This document shows, one piece after another, positions 15,495 through 24,635 of a DNA stretch of 64,000 bases. The notes under the pieces are model-generated. The model was not told where the DNA came from. It worked only from the letters and a program-made list of their open reading frames with translations, and ran no database searches. Position 1 is the first letter of the stretch; every line of letters begins with the position of its first letter. Location of the stretch: contig NZ_JACSGT010000003.1 in assembly GCF_021504595.1 (NCBI RefSeq), positions 434,001 through 498,000 on the forward strand, given 5' to 3'. The DNA comes from Chryseobacterium indicum (GTDB lineage: Bacteria > Bacteroidota > Bacteroidia > Flavobacteriales > Weeksellaceae). The position numbers and the translations under genes were made by a program.

Positions 15495-16793
15495 ATGGAA
15501 AAAGACATTTTAGATAATATTGAGCTTCGTTCTGAAAGTGTTCAGGATATTCTTACCCAGCCTCCTCATTGGATGATCCGATGGGGGAATACCATTATAT
15601 TTCTAATATTGGTACTGATACTAATCATGAGTTATATTATAAAATATCCGGAATTCATTCCTGCGCCAATTATTGTGACTTCACAAAATCCACCTGAAAA
15701 ATTAGAAGCCAGAACCAATTCTAAAATCGAAAAAATATTCATCAAAGATCATCAAGAAGTTAAAAAAGATCAGGTATTGATGGTCATGCAGTCTTCTGCA
15801 AACTACAAAGATGTTCTTGCATTAAAAAAAATAATCGATTCTTTATCTCCAAATCAACTATCCTCATTTCCACTAACCGAAACCTCTCATTTCAAACTGG
15901 GAGAACTTCAGGGAGATTATAATGGTTTTGCAAAAGCATTTCAGGATGAAGCCTTATTTACAAGATTGCAGCCATATGCGCCGGAAAATCTAGCCGCCAA
16001 TCAAAGCCTTTCTGAATACAGGGTAAGAATTGCGACTACCAAACAGCAAAAAAATCTTGAGCAGGCTAAGTATGAGCTAACCAAAAAAAACTACATCCGT
16101 TCTCAGGAATTATTCAACCAGGGAGTTATCTCTTCCATGGAACTTGAAAACGAGAAAATAAAATATATACAGGCGCAACAGAATTTAGAAAACATCAATA
16201 TTTCTCTTTCACAAATGGAAGAAGGAATTTCTAATTTAAATAAAACAAAAAGCGGAACTGCCATTAATACAGAGAAAGACAAGATCACCTACTCTACCCA
16301 GACTTTACAGTTGTTTGAACAGTTGAGAAAATCCCTGAAACAATGGGAACAAAACTATCTTCTTATTTCGAATACAGACGGTATTGCGAGTTTTCAGCAG
16401 TTTTTCGGCGAAAACCAGTTTATTAAAGCCGGAGATGCCGTTCTCTCCATTCTTCCTAAAAACAGGGAAAAATTAGTCGGCAGAATGTCTGTTCCGGCTA
16501 CCAACTCAGGTAAGATTGCTTCGGGTGAAAAGGTTTTAATTAAGCTCGATAATTACCGTTATCAGGAATATGGAATCGTGGAAGGAAAAGTGCAGAATAT
16601 CTCTCTTTCTCCCGATAAAGAAGGAAATTATTATGTAGATGTACTTCTCCCGAAAGGATTAAAGACCAGTTATAACAAAAATTTAGTTTTTGATAAAGAA
16701 TTAAAAGGCAACGCCGAGATTGTCACTCAGGATTTGAGGTTAATCGAACGCTTTTTCTACCAAATGAGAAAATTGTTAGGATATCAAAGCTAA
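15495..16793 (+). CDS. HlyD-family membrane fusion protein
   Basis: A 432-residue periplasmic adaptor: N-terminal cytoplasmic tail, one membrane segment (NTIIFLILVLILIMSYIIKY, about residues 30-50), split lipoyl half-motifs (KIEKIFIKDHQEVKKDQVLM), and a long coiled-coil hairpin (about residues 165-285). It would link the C39-ABC exporter to an outer membrane channel so that mature peptides leave the cell. It is the last gene of the set and is followed by a strong terminator. Confidence 0.9.
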   Translation: MEKDILDNIELRSESVQDILTQPPHWMIRWGNTIIFLILVLILIMSYIIKYPEFIPAPIIVTSQNPPEKLEARTNSKIEKIFIKDHQEVKKDQVLMVMQSSANYKDVLALKKIIDSLSPNQLSSFPLTETSHFKLGELQGDYNGFAKAFQDEALFTRLQPYAPENLAANQSLSEYRVRIATTKQQKNLEQAKYELTKKNYIRSQELFNQGVISSMELENEKIKYIQAQQNLENINISLSQMEEGISNLNKTKSGTAINTEKDKITYSTQTLQLFEQLRKSLKQWEQNYLLISNTDGIASFQQFFGENQFIKAGDAVLSILPKNREKLVGRMSVPATNSGKIASGEKVLIKLDNYRYQEYGIVEGKVQNISLSPDKEGNYYVDVLLPKGLKTSYNKNLVFDKELKGNAEIVTQDLRLIERFFYQMRKLLGYQS

Positions 16794-16805
16794 TACAGAA
16801 TATAG

Positions 16806-16831
16806 AAACCGAAACGTAATTGTTTCGGTTT
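16806..16831 (+). terminator. Rho-independent terminator after HlyD gene
   Basis: AAACCGAAAC / GTTTCGGTTT with a 6-nt loop followed by ATTTTT. It closes the peptide export operon. Confidence 0.85.
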
Positions 16832-16896
16832 ATTTTTGCAGTCAGTTATGCACAACTGGCTTTTTATAGATAAAAAAGTTCGACAATCATAAAATA

Positions 16897-16928
16897 AAAA
16901 GGTTTCAGAAAATATCCTGAAACCTTTT
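16897..16928 (-). terminator. Terminator of tRNA-Met
   Basis: A 12-bp stem (AAAAGGTTTCAG / CTGAAACCTTTT) with an 8-nt loop. On the minus strand it follows the tRNA 3' end by about 10 nt and runs into TTTTTATTTT. Confidence 0.8.
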
Positions 16929-16937
16929 ATTCATATG

Positions 16938-17011
16938 TAGCGAAGACGGGAATTGAACCCGTGACCTCAGGGTTATGAATCCTGCGCTCTAACCAACTGA
17001 GCTACCTCGCC
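16938..17011 (-). tRNA. tRNA-Met (CAT)
   Basis: A 74-nt cloverleaf on the minus strand: acceptor GGCGAGG paired with CTTCGCT (two G-U pairs), D arm AGCTCAGTTGGTTAGAGC, anticodon loop TTCATAA with CAT, and T arm GGGTTCAATTCCC. CCA is not encoded. The stem sequence fits an elongator Met tRNA; initiator (C1 mismatch) features are absent. The Ile-CAT isoacceptor cannot be fully excluded from sequence alone. Confidence 0.92.
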
Positions 17012-17055
17012 GTTTTGGTGGTGCAAATATACAAAAATATTCACTACCTCCAAAT

Positions 17056-18342
17056 TTATTTTAACTTAAAATATTCCAAAACATCACCAACATGCTCTGG
17101 TTTACTGATTATCTTATTGTTAGCATCTAAAATAAAATACGTCGGAGTGGCATGAACATTATATGTATCTACATAACTGCTGTTCCATCCTTTCAATTCG
17201 GAGTCATTTATCCATGGAAATGCTGCAATCTTTTTAGAATAAGAATCTTTATCTACATCCAGAGACAAACCTACGACCTGAACGTTTTTAGCCTTTAAAT
17301 CGTTGTATTTAGCCAATAATTGAGGAAGTTCACTCTCACAGTGAGAACATGTGGAAGACCAGAAAATAACGACCTTTTTATCAGCCTTTACATCCTGTAA
17401 AGATTTAGCGGTAGTATTAACGGGTGAATTGAACTTATAATTAGGGAAGACTGCTCCCATTTCAACATTTGCGTTGGATTTCAAAGTTGAAGCCAGTCTG
17501 TCTGTAATGGTACATTTAAGATTTTTAGCCAGATTGAGATATTTATCCTTGAAATCCTGCATATCATACACATCAAAAATATCAATTAACTCAGAAAGTA
17601 CGGTCTGCCCGCGAGGAGTTTCTACTTTTAATCTGTCTAAAAGTTTATCTACAGATGCCGTAACATTGGTATTGCCACCTGAATTCAGATAACTTACTAA
17701 AACCGGTCTAAGTAATGAGGAAGTTTCCAGCATATCATTAGACTTATCTAAAAAATTAATGATTTCGTCCTGAGCAACTTTTTTAGATGCATCATTAGAC
17801 AAAAATTTGCTGTAATTTGTATTATAGTAATAAATGAATGGATGCTGTGTCTGATCTATTCCCGAAGAATTTCCCGAAAGTCTGTTTATTTCAGTCTTTA
17901 ATGCCTTTCCAAACTCCGTATTGTCTTTATAATATTCTTTGATCTGAGCTAAAGCAGGCAGAATAAGTTCCTTTTTTTGTGAACCCTCCTGAAGTTTACT
18001 CATAAGATCATTCGCTTCATCAAGATAAACAATATCTTTTATTTTATTAGCCTGCGTTTCAAGCTTAACACTTACATTTTTATTTTCTGAAATGAAATTG
18101 AAAGTATTATTGGAGTTGGGAAAATAAACTTTCATCATTCCCATATAATTTTTGGGATATTTAAAAGTCCATACATTATTTTTACTTTGTTCTTTGGTTA
18201 CAATAATATCCTTAGAACCATTTAAAGTATATAAAATTGCGTCTTGATCTTTAAAATCGGCAGGAGCCTGAATGGAGACAGTAAACTGAGCCTGTAATGA
18301 AAATGCAGCTGCTAAAGCTGATATTGTAAAAATTTTTTTCAT
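17056..18342 (-). CDS. Periplasmic TlpA-family thioredoxin-like protein
   Basis: A 428-residue protein with a signal peptide (FTISALAAAFSLQAQ) and no lipobox. The first 290 residues form an all-purpose periplasmic domain; the C-terminal thioredoxin fold (about residues 300-428) has the redox pair in FWSSTCSHCESELPQL (CSHC) and the cis-Pro region HATPTYFIL. It is a likely thiol-disulfide oxidoreductase and resembles the TlpA proteins in the peptide island, but lies outside it beside the tRNA. Confidence 0.85.
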   Translation of the reverse strand: MKKIFTISALAAAFSLQAQFTVSIQAPADFKDQDAILYTLNGSKDIIVTKEQSKNNVWTFKYPKNYMGMMKVYFPNSNNTFNFISENKNVSVKLETQANKIKDIVYLDEANDLMSKLQEGSQKKELILPALAQIKEYYKDNTEFGKALKTEINRLSGNSSGIDQTQHPFIYYYNTNYSKFLSNDASKKVAQDEIINFLDKSNDMLETSSLLRPVLVSYLNSGGNTNVTASVDKLLDRLKVETPRGQTVLSELIDIFDVYDMQDFKDKYLNLAKNLKCTITDRLASTLKSNANVEMGAVFPNYKFNSPVNTTAKSLQDVKADKKVVIFWSSTCSHCESELPQLLAKYNDLKAKNVQVVGLSLDVDKDSYSKKIAAFPWINDSELKGWNSSYVDTYNVHATPTYFILDANNKIISKPEHVGDVLEYFKLK

Positions 18343-18357
18343 AACGTAAAAATAAAA

Positions 18358-18383
18358 AAACTCTCTGAGTAATCAGAGAGTTT
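18358..18383 (-). terminator. Hairpin terminator downstream of the 18404-20587 genes
   Basis: AAACTCTCTGA / TCAGAGAGTTT with a GTAA loop. On the minus strand it is followed by TTTTTTTATTTTT, a strong intrinsic terminator. Confidence 0.85.
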
Positions 18384-18403
18384 AATATTATTTTAATAAA
18401 ATT

Positions 18404-18619
18404 TTATGCTTTCTTAGCTGTATATCTTCTAGTAAAAAATGCTATAAATAAAACAGCAATAATTCCTAATGCATACACATACATGTCTATTGGCGAAGCA
18501 GTAGCACCCGGTCCTACCGTACCACTACCTCCTGTTGGGTTAGGAGGCTGCGCCATGACAAACATTGCAGCAAACAGAAAAAAGATAGACACTAGTTTAT
18601 TAATAGTTTTCATATTCAA
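18404..18619 (-). CDS. Small exported or membrane peptide next to T9SS gene
   Basis: A 71-residue protein with a signal peptide (KLVSIFFLFAAMFVMAQ), a Pro/Gly/Thr-rich linker (PPNPTGGSGTVGPGATA) and a second hydrophobic segment (YVYALGIIAVLFIAFFTRRY) ending in basic residues. It abuts the stop of the upstream T9SS gene with no gap, so the two are co-transcribed. This layout resembles small sorting-signal-like proteins beside T9SS substrates in flavobacteria; function unknown. Confidence 0.75.
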   Translation of the reverse strand: MNMKTINKLVSIFFLFAAMFVMAQPPNPTGGSGTVGPGATASPIDMYVYALGIIAVLFIAFFTRRYTAKKA

Positions 18620-20587
18620 TTATTTTAAGATTTTCGTGTTAACAATATCTCCTTTGTCCGAAACAATTTTAACCACATAAGAATTTTTGATTTGCTGATC
18701 TAATTCAATCACAAAATCTCTGGTTGTTTCCACCGCCTTTTTAGAGATTACTAATTTACCACTCATATCATAAACTTCGATATCTGCTTTTTTCCAGTTT
18801 GGATCGAATCTAACAATGTAGTTCGTGATTGCAGGATTGTAAATAACAACAGTTCTAGATGGAGATTTCGTTTCGGTTGTTGCTAAAACTACGTTTGGTT
18901 CTCCATAATAAAGGTCGTACTCTGCGTTTGTAACACTAGTAACACCTCCTTGCACTGCTTGTTGTAAAGTACCATTAGCAGCTTTATAGTAGAAACCAAT
19001 TCCGGTAGATAAGGCATGAGTTCCATTAGCTACTAGCTGTGCATTTTCTCTAATTTCAAATTTATAAGACTTAATCTTATTAAGGTCGTAATTAACTAAC
19101 TTAATATTTTTGCCCTTGAAATTAAATTCGTTTGCCTCGTTTATATAAAGCCAGTACTGACCTGTATAGTTATTATCATATCCTCCGTTAACATCTTCTT
19201 CAAATGTTCCTAAAATATCACCGGAAGACAAAGTAACCTGAGTTAAAGCATTGGTAGAATGCCCAGTTGTACCGTTAGGATAAACCACGTAGTAAGTACG
19301 TGCTACCTCATTCCCGTTTGCATCAAGACCAATAACACCTAATTGTTTTACTGTTCCGCTGCTGTTCTTGTTGGCTGCAACGCTATAGTTTGTACTTGCG
19401 GCTCTCGAATAGTAATTAAACCTTCTAAGATTAGCAAAATTGAAAGTATCTGCGCTAGTATTGTCCAATAGCTTAATTACAAATGTTCCCATAGGTCTTA
19501 CCACAGTGTAATCTACATCACCTGTAGGAACTCCTGACGGATATGTAATAAATTTATATGAACTGGAGCCAGTACCACCTGAACCACCTGTAGAACTCGC
19601 AGTCTGTACTCCCGACACTTCTAGTCTTACCCCCTGAATTTTTGTAAGATTTATTCCGTCTCCCACTGTAGCACCTTCGTTAACTGCAATTTGAGACAAA
19701 TCTATATTAGTAAGGAACGGATTGGAAAACTGGTAAATATTTCTTCCATAGTTACCCTGCCAAGCAGTACCACCGCTCCCAATATGGAAACCATCCTGAA
19801 GATATGTATAATATTTTTCGTTATACATGTTCGTAGCACTTCCTCCCGTACCAAAATTAATACCGTTACCCGCGTTTTGTAAAGTAACCGTAGTTCCGAT
19901 ATCCGTTAAAGGTCTACCTTTAAGTGTTCTTGTTGTATTGCTTACATCCAATCCCAATCCGCCAAGCATATAATATGCTGTTCCCGGATTCGCAACACCA
20001 AGTTTCGAAGTTATATCTACATTCATTGAAACTACTGTTGGATTGCTGTATGCAAGAATCTCGTTTTTAGAATATCGAGTATTGGTAAATGTTTTACCTA
20101 ATTCTGTGCTAAGAGTAGAAGCAGTTTTATCATAAAACGGTAAACCGATCTGTTGATAAGTTCCATGATTTACTGCTCTATATTCCTGATCCACAATACC
20201 CGTAATATTGGTTTGAGGAATACCGGAAATAAAAAGCTGTCCGTAAGTATAAGCTGGTGTAGCGGAAGAACTGTTCGTATTATAAGTTGCATAAGCAGTA
20301 GGTTCATTAAGCTTATTAACAAAATTACCGCCACCATTTGCCTCAGTTTTATTTACATTTGAAGCATCAATAGTTTTAAAAGAATCAGTAGATGTCCCGT
20401 TAACCATAAAGTTACCGTGATTTTCTACAATTCCAGATCCCTTCATCTGTAGGCCACCGCCACTGTAAACAAGTGTACCTTTACTTACATACGTAGTAGC
20501 AGCATCATCTACGTGTACTAGAACATTCTGCGCCTGAACAGAATTAATAGCTGCTAATAAACCAATAGCAAATAAACTTTTTCTCAT
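18620..20587 (-). CDS. T9SS-exported surface protein
   Basis: A 655-residue protein with a signal peptide (KSLFAIGLLAAINSVQAQ) and a C-terminal type A sorting domain of T9SS (DIEVYDMSGKLVISK ... NSYVVKIVSDKGDIVNTKIL). The middle is Gly/Ser/Thr/Asn-rich and has no recognised catalytic motif. It would be cut at the C-terminus and anchored or released at the cell surface. Adhesion or gliding-related roles are guesses. Confidence 0.88.
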   Translation of the reverse strand: MRKSLFAIGLLAAINSVQAQNVLVHVDDAATTYVSKGTLVYSGGGLQMKGSGIVENHGNFMVNGTSTDSFKTIDASNVNKTEANGGGNFVNKLNEPTAYATYNTNSSSATPAYTYGQLFISGIPQTNITGIVDQEYRAVNHGTYQQIGLPFYDKTASTLSTELGKTFTNTRYSKNEILAYSNPTVVSMNVDITSKLGVANPGTAYYMLGGLGLDVSNTTRTLKGRPLTDIGTTVTLQNAGNGINFGTGGSATNMYNEKYYTYLQDGFHIGSGGTAWQGNYGRNIYQFSNPFLTNIDLSQIAVNEGATVGDGINLTKIQGVRLEVSGVQTASSTGGSGGTGSSSYKFITYPSGVPTGDVDYTVVRPMGTFVIKLLDNTSADTFNFANLRRFNYYSRAASTNYSVAANKNSSGTVKQLGVIGLDANGNEVARTYYVVYPNGTTGHSTNALTQVTLSSGDILGTFEEDVNGGYDNNYTGQYWLYINEANEFNFKGKNIKLVNYDLNKIKSYKFEIRENAQLVANGTHALSTGIGFYYKAANGTLQQAVQGGVTSVTNAEYDLYYGEPNVVLATTETKSPSRTVVIYNPAITNYIVRFDPNWKKADIEVYDMSGKLVISKKAVETTRDFVIELDQQIKNSYVVKIVSDKGDIVNTKILK

Positions 20588-20664
20588 TGTATATAAATAT
20601 TTGTGTGTTAATACAATATCTCAAATGCAAAGTTATGTTTTTTTTACTAAAAAACAAAAATATT

Positions 20665-21852
20665 TTATGTATTAACAAAAATATTATCTTCCGTTAATAT
20701 TATTTCTTTTTCTTCCCCTATAGAAAACATATAATCCTCAAGCACTTTTTCCGTAGTTCCTCGCAGCCCTCTTGCTCCTAAACCTTTTTCAATAGTTTCT
20801 TCAACAATTTTTTCAATGGCGCCGTCTGTAAATTTCAGATCTGTTCCGTCCATTTTAAAAAGTTCAATAAACTGGTTCACAATAGAATTTTTAGGTTCTT
20901 TCATAATTCTTACCATGGTTTCTTTCGTAAGTTTATCCAGGTAAGTAATGATCGGGAATCTTCCCAACAGTTCAGGAATTAATCCGAAAGAACGAAGATC
21001 GATGGCATTAATATTCGTTAATATATACTCGTCTTCATCCGTTTTATTGATTTTTTCTGAGCTGAAACCAATTGCCTGCTTGTTCATTCTTCTTTCGATG
21101 ATCTCTTTGATCCCGTCGAAGGCTCCACCTGCAATAAACAGAATATTCTGTGTATTCACCTGAATATATTTCTGATCGGGATGTTTTCTCCCTCCCTGTG
21201 GCGGAACATTTACAATACTTCCTTCCAGCAATTTCAGCAATCCCTGCTGAACTCCTTCTCCGGAAACGTCTCTCGTAATACTCGGATTATCAGATTTTCT
21301 GGCGATTTTATCAATTTCATCAATAAAAACGATTCCTTTTTCCGCTTTTTCCACATCATAATCGGCAACCATTAAAAGCCTTGAAAGAATACTTTCCACA
21401 TCTTCGCCTACATAACCGGCTTCGGTTAGAATCGTAGCATCTACAATACAGAAAGGAACATTCAGTTCTCTGGCGATGGTTTTTGCCAGTAACGTTTTTC
21501 CTGTTCCTGTTTCACCAATCATAATGATGTTCGATTTTTCCAGCTCTACTTCTCTGTTTTCGTCCTGAGCGTGAAGTAATCTCTTGTAGTGATTGTACAC
21601 GGCAATCGACAATTGTTTTTTTGCCTGATCCTGCCCGATTACGTACTGATCGAGAAATTCTTTAATCTCTTTCGGTTTCTTAAGTTCGTTTATATTTTCT
21701 GCCGGAGCATATCCTGATTTTGAACTGCTGTCCTTCACGATTGCATGAGCCTGCTCGATACAATTCTCGCAAATAAAGCCGTTTTGACCTGAAATCAACA
21801 TCTGCACTTCATTTCTCTTTCTTCCGCAGAAAGAACATTGGTTTGAATTCAT
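20665..21852 (-). CDS. clpX: ATP-dependent Clp protease ATP-binding subunit ClpX
   Basis: A 395-residue AAA+ unfoldase that delivers proteins to ClpP in the cytoplasm. It has the N-terminal zinc domain (CSFCGRKRNEV ... CENC), Walker A GETGTGKTL, Walker B IVFIDEIDKIA, the pore loop GYVGEDV, and sensor motifs including GARGLR. The length is slightly below the usual 410-425 because the C-terminal tail is short. clpP is not nearby. Confidence 0.97.
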   Translation of the reverse strand: MNSNQCSFCGRKRNEVQMLISGQNGFICENCIEQAHAIVKDSSSKSGYAPAENINELKKPKEIKEFLDQYVIGQDQAKKQLSIAVYNHYKRLLHAQDENREVELEKSNIIMIGETGTGKTLLAKTIARELNVPFCIVDATILTEAGYVGEDVESILSRLLMVADYDVEKAEKGIVFIDEIDKIARKSDNPSITRDVSGEGVQQGLLKLLEGSIVNVPPQGGRKHPDQKYIQVNTQNILFIAGGAFDGIKEIIERRMNKQAIGFSSEKINKTDEDEYILTNINAIDLRSFGLIPELLGRFPIITYLDKLTKETMVRIMKEPKNSIVNQFIELFKMDGTDLKFTDGAIEKIVEETIEKGLGARGLRGTTEKVLEDYMFSIGEEKEIILTEDNIFVNT

Positions 21853-21887
21853 TTTTTAGATCTAAATATATAAGGTATAGATTAAAG

Positions 21888-21916
21888 AAACTCGTAAAAA
21901 TCTGCTTTACGAGTTT
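21888..21916 (-). terminator. Terminator of greA-HIT transcript
   Basis: AAACTCGTAAA / TTTACGAGTTT, an 11-bp stem with a 7-nt loop, 10 nt after the HIT gene stop on the minus strand. Confidence 0.75.
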
Positions 21917-21925
21917 CCTTTATTT

Positions 21926-22315
21926 TTAAGAATTAATTATTGAGTTCTGAATTTCGGTATATTCTTCACCCGTAAGTTTTAATCGCTCATTTTTAAAATT
22001 CATATCTTCCACAGTATTAAGCGGGATAAGATGAATATGTGCATGAGGAACTTCTAATCCTACAACAGCCACCCCAACTCTCACACAAGGTATTGCTTTT
22101 TTAATTTTTTTGGCAACTTGCTGAGAAAAACCCCAAAGGTTTTTGTATTCTTCACTGTCCAGATCAAAAATTAAATCAACTTCTTTCTTGGGAACAACCA
22201 ATGTGTGTCCTTTTACTAAAGGCATTGCATCCAGAAACGCAATAAAGTTTTCATCTTCGGCAATTTTATAAGAGGGAATATCGCCATTGATGATTTTTGT
22301 GAATATTGTACTCAT
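21926..22315 (-). CDS. HIT-family nucleotide hydrolase
   Basis: A 129-residue cytosolic histidine-triad protein. The hallmark HxHxHxx is present as HAHIHLIPL, with the upstream DMPLVKGHTLVVPKK block. Family members hydrolyse AMP-lysine or dinucleoside polyphosphates. It shares a direction with greA, 46 nt downstream of it, so an operon is likely. Confidence 0.93.
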   Translation of the reverse strand: MSTIFTKIINGDIPSYKIAEDENFIAFLDAMPLVKGHTLVVPKKEVDLIFDLDSEEYKNLWGFSQQVAKKIKKAIPCVRVGVAVVGLEVPHAHIHLIPLNTVEDMNFKNERLKLTGEEYTEIQNSIINS

Positions 22316-22360
22316 TTTAATTTAAAAATGTTAAAGATTAGAAAATTAAACAACAGTTAT

Positions 22361-22831
22361 TTACAGGGTAATATCCAATACTTCAAAAGACAGTTTGTTT
22401 CCGTTTGGTAACGTGATATCTGCCGTTTCTCCTACCGCTTTTCCAAGCAGTCCTTTGGCAATCGGCGTGTTTACTGAGATCTTTCCGGATTTCAGGTCGC
22501 TCTCGTTATCCGGAACCAGTGTAAATACCTGCTCCTGATTGGTTGCATTATTTTTAAGTCTTACCGTTGTAAGAATTGAAACTTTTGAAGTATCCAGCTG
22601 ACTTTCGTCTATGATTTTTGAAGTGGAGATCACATCTTTCAGCTTAGAAATCCTCATTTCAAGCATTCCCTGAGCTTCTTTTGCCGCATCATATTCTGCA
22701 TTTTCCGACAAATCTCCTTTGTCTCTTGCTTCTGCGATCTGCTGAGTAATTTTTGGTCTCTCTACAGTTTCCAACTGTTCCAGCTCAGCTTTCATTTTCT
22801 CTAATCCCTCCTTTGTAACATAGCTTGCCAT
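22361..22831 (-). CDS. greA: Transcription elongation factor GreA
   Basis: A 156-residue protein (MASYVTKEGLEKMKAELEQL) with the N-terminal coiled coil bearing acidic tip residues (GDLSENAEYDAAKEAQ) and a C-terminal FKBP-like domain (VNTPIAKGLLGKAVGETADI). It rescues backtracked RNA polymerase. The ATG at 22831 is chosen over the one at 22840 because family members begin MxxYxTKEG. Confidence 0.96.
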   Translation of the reverse strand: MASYVTKEGLEKMKAELEQLETVERPKITQQIAEARDKGDLSENAEYDAAKEAQGMLEMRISKLKDVISTSKIIDESQLDTSKVSILTTVRLKNNATNQEQVFTLVPDNESDLKSGKISVNTPIAKGLLGKAVGETADITLPNGNKLSFEVLDITL

Positions 22832-22940
22832 AATTTTCAAAATTTAGTTTTAGTATAAAAAAATAATCCGACATTTGCCGGACAATGTTTTCGTGTAATA
22901 ATCGTTTAATTTTTACAAATATATAAAAATTTAAATTGAA

Positions 22941-23393
22941 ATGAAAAAAACTTTTTCAATATTATCTATCATCACATTATTGATTTTCAGTAATTTATCT
23001 ATACATTCCTGCGGAAGCCGTGAAGACACCGTAAGTTGCTTTCCAAGTAATCCGATCAATGTTACACTAAATCTGAACCTTCCTGCTTACTACGCACTGA
23101 ATCAGGTTGGTGGCTGGGTTTACATCAATGAGCAGCAATCCGGAACGAAGGGGCTAATCGTAGTAAGAGCATCGGACAATTCTTTTAAAGCCTACGACAG
23201 AAACGCCCCTCACATCTGTCCCGACAGCAATACTACTCTGGAAGTTCAGGACAATATCAGAATTGTCTGCCCAAAAGACAATGCCCAATGGATTTTGTTA
23301 ACCGGACAACCCACTGCGGTAGCCAATGTACAGCCGAAAACGTATCTTTACAATTATGATCCTTCAGGGAAAATTTTAAATATTTATTATTAA
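22941..23393 (+). CDS. Rieske-fold-like lipoprotein lacking the full cluster motif
   Basis: A 150-residue lipoprotein (LLIFSNLSIHSC, Cys24). Its C-terminal half resembles a Rieske fold (NAPHICPDSNTTLEV, RIVCPKDNAQWILLTGQPTA), but the CxH...CxxH ligand set is not present. CPKD stands where CPxH is expected, so iron-sulfur binding is doubtful. It stands at the head of a plus-strand group with dtd (2-nt gap) and an FKBP. Function unknown. Confidence 0.65.
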   Translation: MKKTFSILSIITLLIFSNLSIHSCGSREDTVSCFPSNPINVTLNLNLPAYYALNQVGGWVYINEQQSGTKGLIVVRASDNSFKAYDRNAPHICPDSNTTLEVQDNIRIVCPKDNAQWILLTGQPTAVANVQPKTYLYNYDPSGKILNIYY

Positions 23394-23395
23394 AA

Positions 23396-23845
23396 ATGAA
23401 AGTTGTCATACAAAGAGTTTCAGAATCCAGTGTAAAAGTGGATGGAAAAGTGGTCGGGGAAATCGGAAACGGATTAATGCTTCTGGTAGGAATTGATGAA
23501 AATGATGAAAAAAGCGATGCAGACTGGCTTGTACAGAAAATTTTAAACCTCAGAATTTTCGGGGATGAAGAAGGAAAACTCAATCTTTCTGTTCAGGATA
23601 TTCAGGGAGAGATATTATGCATCAGTCAGTTTACGTTGATTGCCGATTACAAAAAAGGAAACCGCCCTTCTTTCATTAAAGCCGCAAAACCGGATAAAGC
23701 CATTCCTTTGTTTGAGTATTTTAAAGAAGAAATTTCAAAATCCGGACTAAAAACCGAAAGCGGAATCTTCGGAGCAGACATGAAAGTTTCGTTAATTAAT
23801 GACGGACCGGTAACAATTGTGATGGATTCCGTTACAAAAGCTTAA
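23396..23845 (+). CDS. dtd: D-aminoacyl-tRNA deacylase
   Basis: A 149-residue protein (MKVVIQRVSESSVKVDGKVV) with the conserved SQFTL block (CISQFTLIADYKKGNRPSF) and the C-terminal Gly-cisPro-type motif NDGPVTIVMDS. It removes D-amino acids (and glycine from tRNA-Ala) to protect translation. It begins 2 nt after the upstream lipoprotein stop. Confidence 0.96.
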   Translation: MKVVIQRVSESSVKVDGKVVGEIGNGLMLLVGIDENDEKSDADWLVQKILNLRIFGDEEGKLNLSVQDIQGEILCISQFTLIADYKKGNRPSFIKAAKPDKAIPLFEYFKEEISKSGLKTESGIFGADMKVSLINDGPVTIVMDSVTKA

Positions 23846-23874
23846 ATTCGCAGAAAATATATTTACATTCAACA

Positions 23875-24558
23875 ATGAAAAAAACGTTATTTACCTTAGT
23901 TCTTTTAACAGGAGTAAATCTTGCATTCGCTCAGAAATCTTATACAGACGAGCAGAAAGCGTCTTATTACATCGGTCTTGATATTGCTGAAAACATGAAA
24001 AAGCAGGGTTTTCCGGCAGATCCTGAATTATTGACACAAGGTTTTAAAGATGCTTTCGGAGATAAGCCAAGTTTATTCCCGAAAGAAGAAATGGGTGCCT
24101 TTTTGCAGGGCTTTATGCAGAAGCAGAACGAAAAAAAACAGGCTGAAGCAAAAGTAAAAGCAGATGAAAACAAAAAGAAAGGAGCCGAGTTTTTAGCTAA
24201 AAATAAACTGAACAAAAACATTAAAACCACGGCAAGCGGTTTACAGTATGAAGTTCTTAAAGAGGGCGATGGTAAAGCAAAGCCTACAGCTTCAAGCACA
24301 GCTAATGTAAAATACACCGGGAAATTAATGGACGGAACGGTTTTCGATTCTACAGATAAAAACGGAGGACAGCCTATTGAATTAAATATTTCCAGCGTTA
24401 TCAAAGGATGGACAGAAGGAATTCAACTGATGTCGAAAGGTGCAAAATACAGATTTTATATTCCGTCTGATCTTGCATACGGAGACAACGGAGCGGGCGG
24501 CGTAATTCCTCCGGGAGCAACCCTTATTTTTGATGTTGAACTGGTAGATTTTAAATAA
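23875..24558 (+). CDS. Periplasmic FKBP-type peptidyl-prolyl isomerase
   Basis: A 227-residue protein with a signal peptide (FTLVLLTGVNLAFAQ), an N-terminal helical dimerisation domain like FkpA/Mip (SYYIGLDIAENMKKQGF ... FLQGFMQKQNEKKQAEAKVK), and a C-terminal FKBP domain (TGKLMDGTVFDST, KGWTEGIQLMSKGAKYRFYI, FDVELVDF). It assists folding of envelope proteins. It is closely related to the lipoprotein FKBP at 58772. Confidence 0.93.
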   Translation: MKKTLFTLVLLTGVNLAFAQKSYTDEQKASYYIGLDIAENMKKQGFPADPELLTQGFKDAFGDKPSLFPKEEMGAFLQGFMQKQNEKKQAEAKVKADENKKKGAEFLAKNKLNKNIKTTASGLQYEVLKEGDGKAKPTASSTANVKYTGKLMDGTVFDSTDKNGGQPIELNISSVIKGWTEGIQLMSKGAKYRFYIPSDLAYGDNGAGGVIPPGATLIFDVELVDFK

Positions 24559-24579
24559 TCTTTCCTGTAAAAAAAAGCA

Positions 24580-24611
24580 AAAACGTCTTTCAGAAATCTG
24601 AAAGACGTTTT
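24580..24611. terminator. Bidirectional terminator
   Basis: AAAACGTCTTTCAG / CTGAAAGACGTTTT, a 14-bp stem with loop AAAT, flanked by A and T tracts on both sides. It separates the convergent FKBP gene and the lipoprotein gene at 24636. Confidence 0.88.
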
Positions 24612-24635
24612 TTAAAATAAACTTTTATAAAAAAA

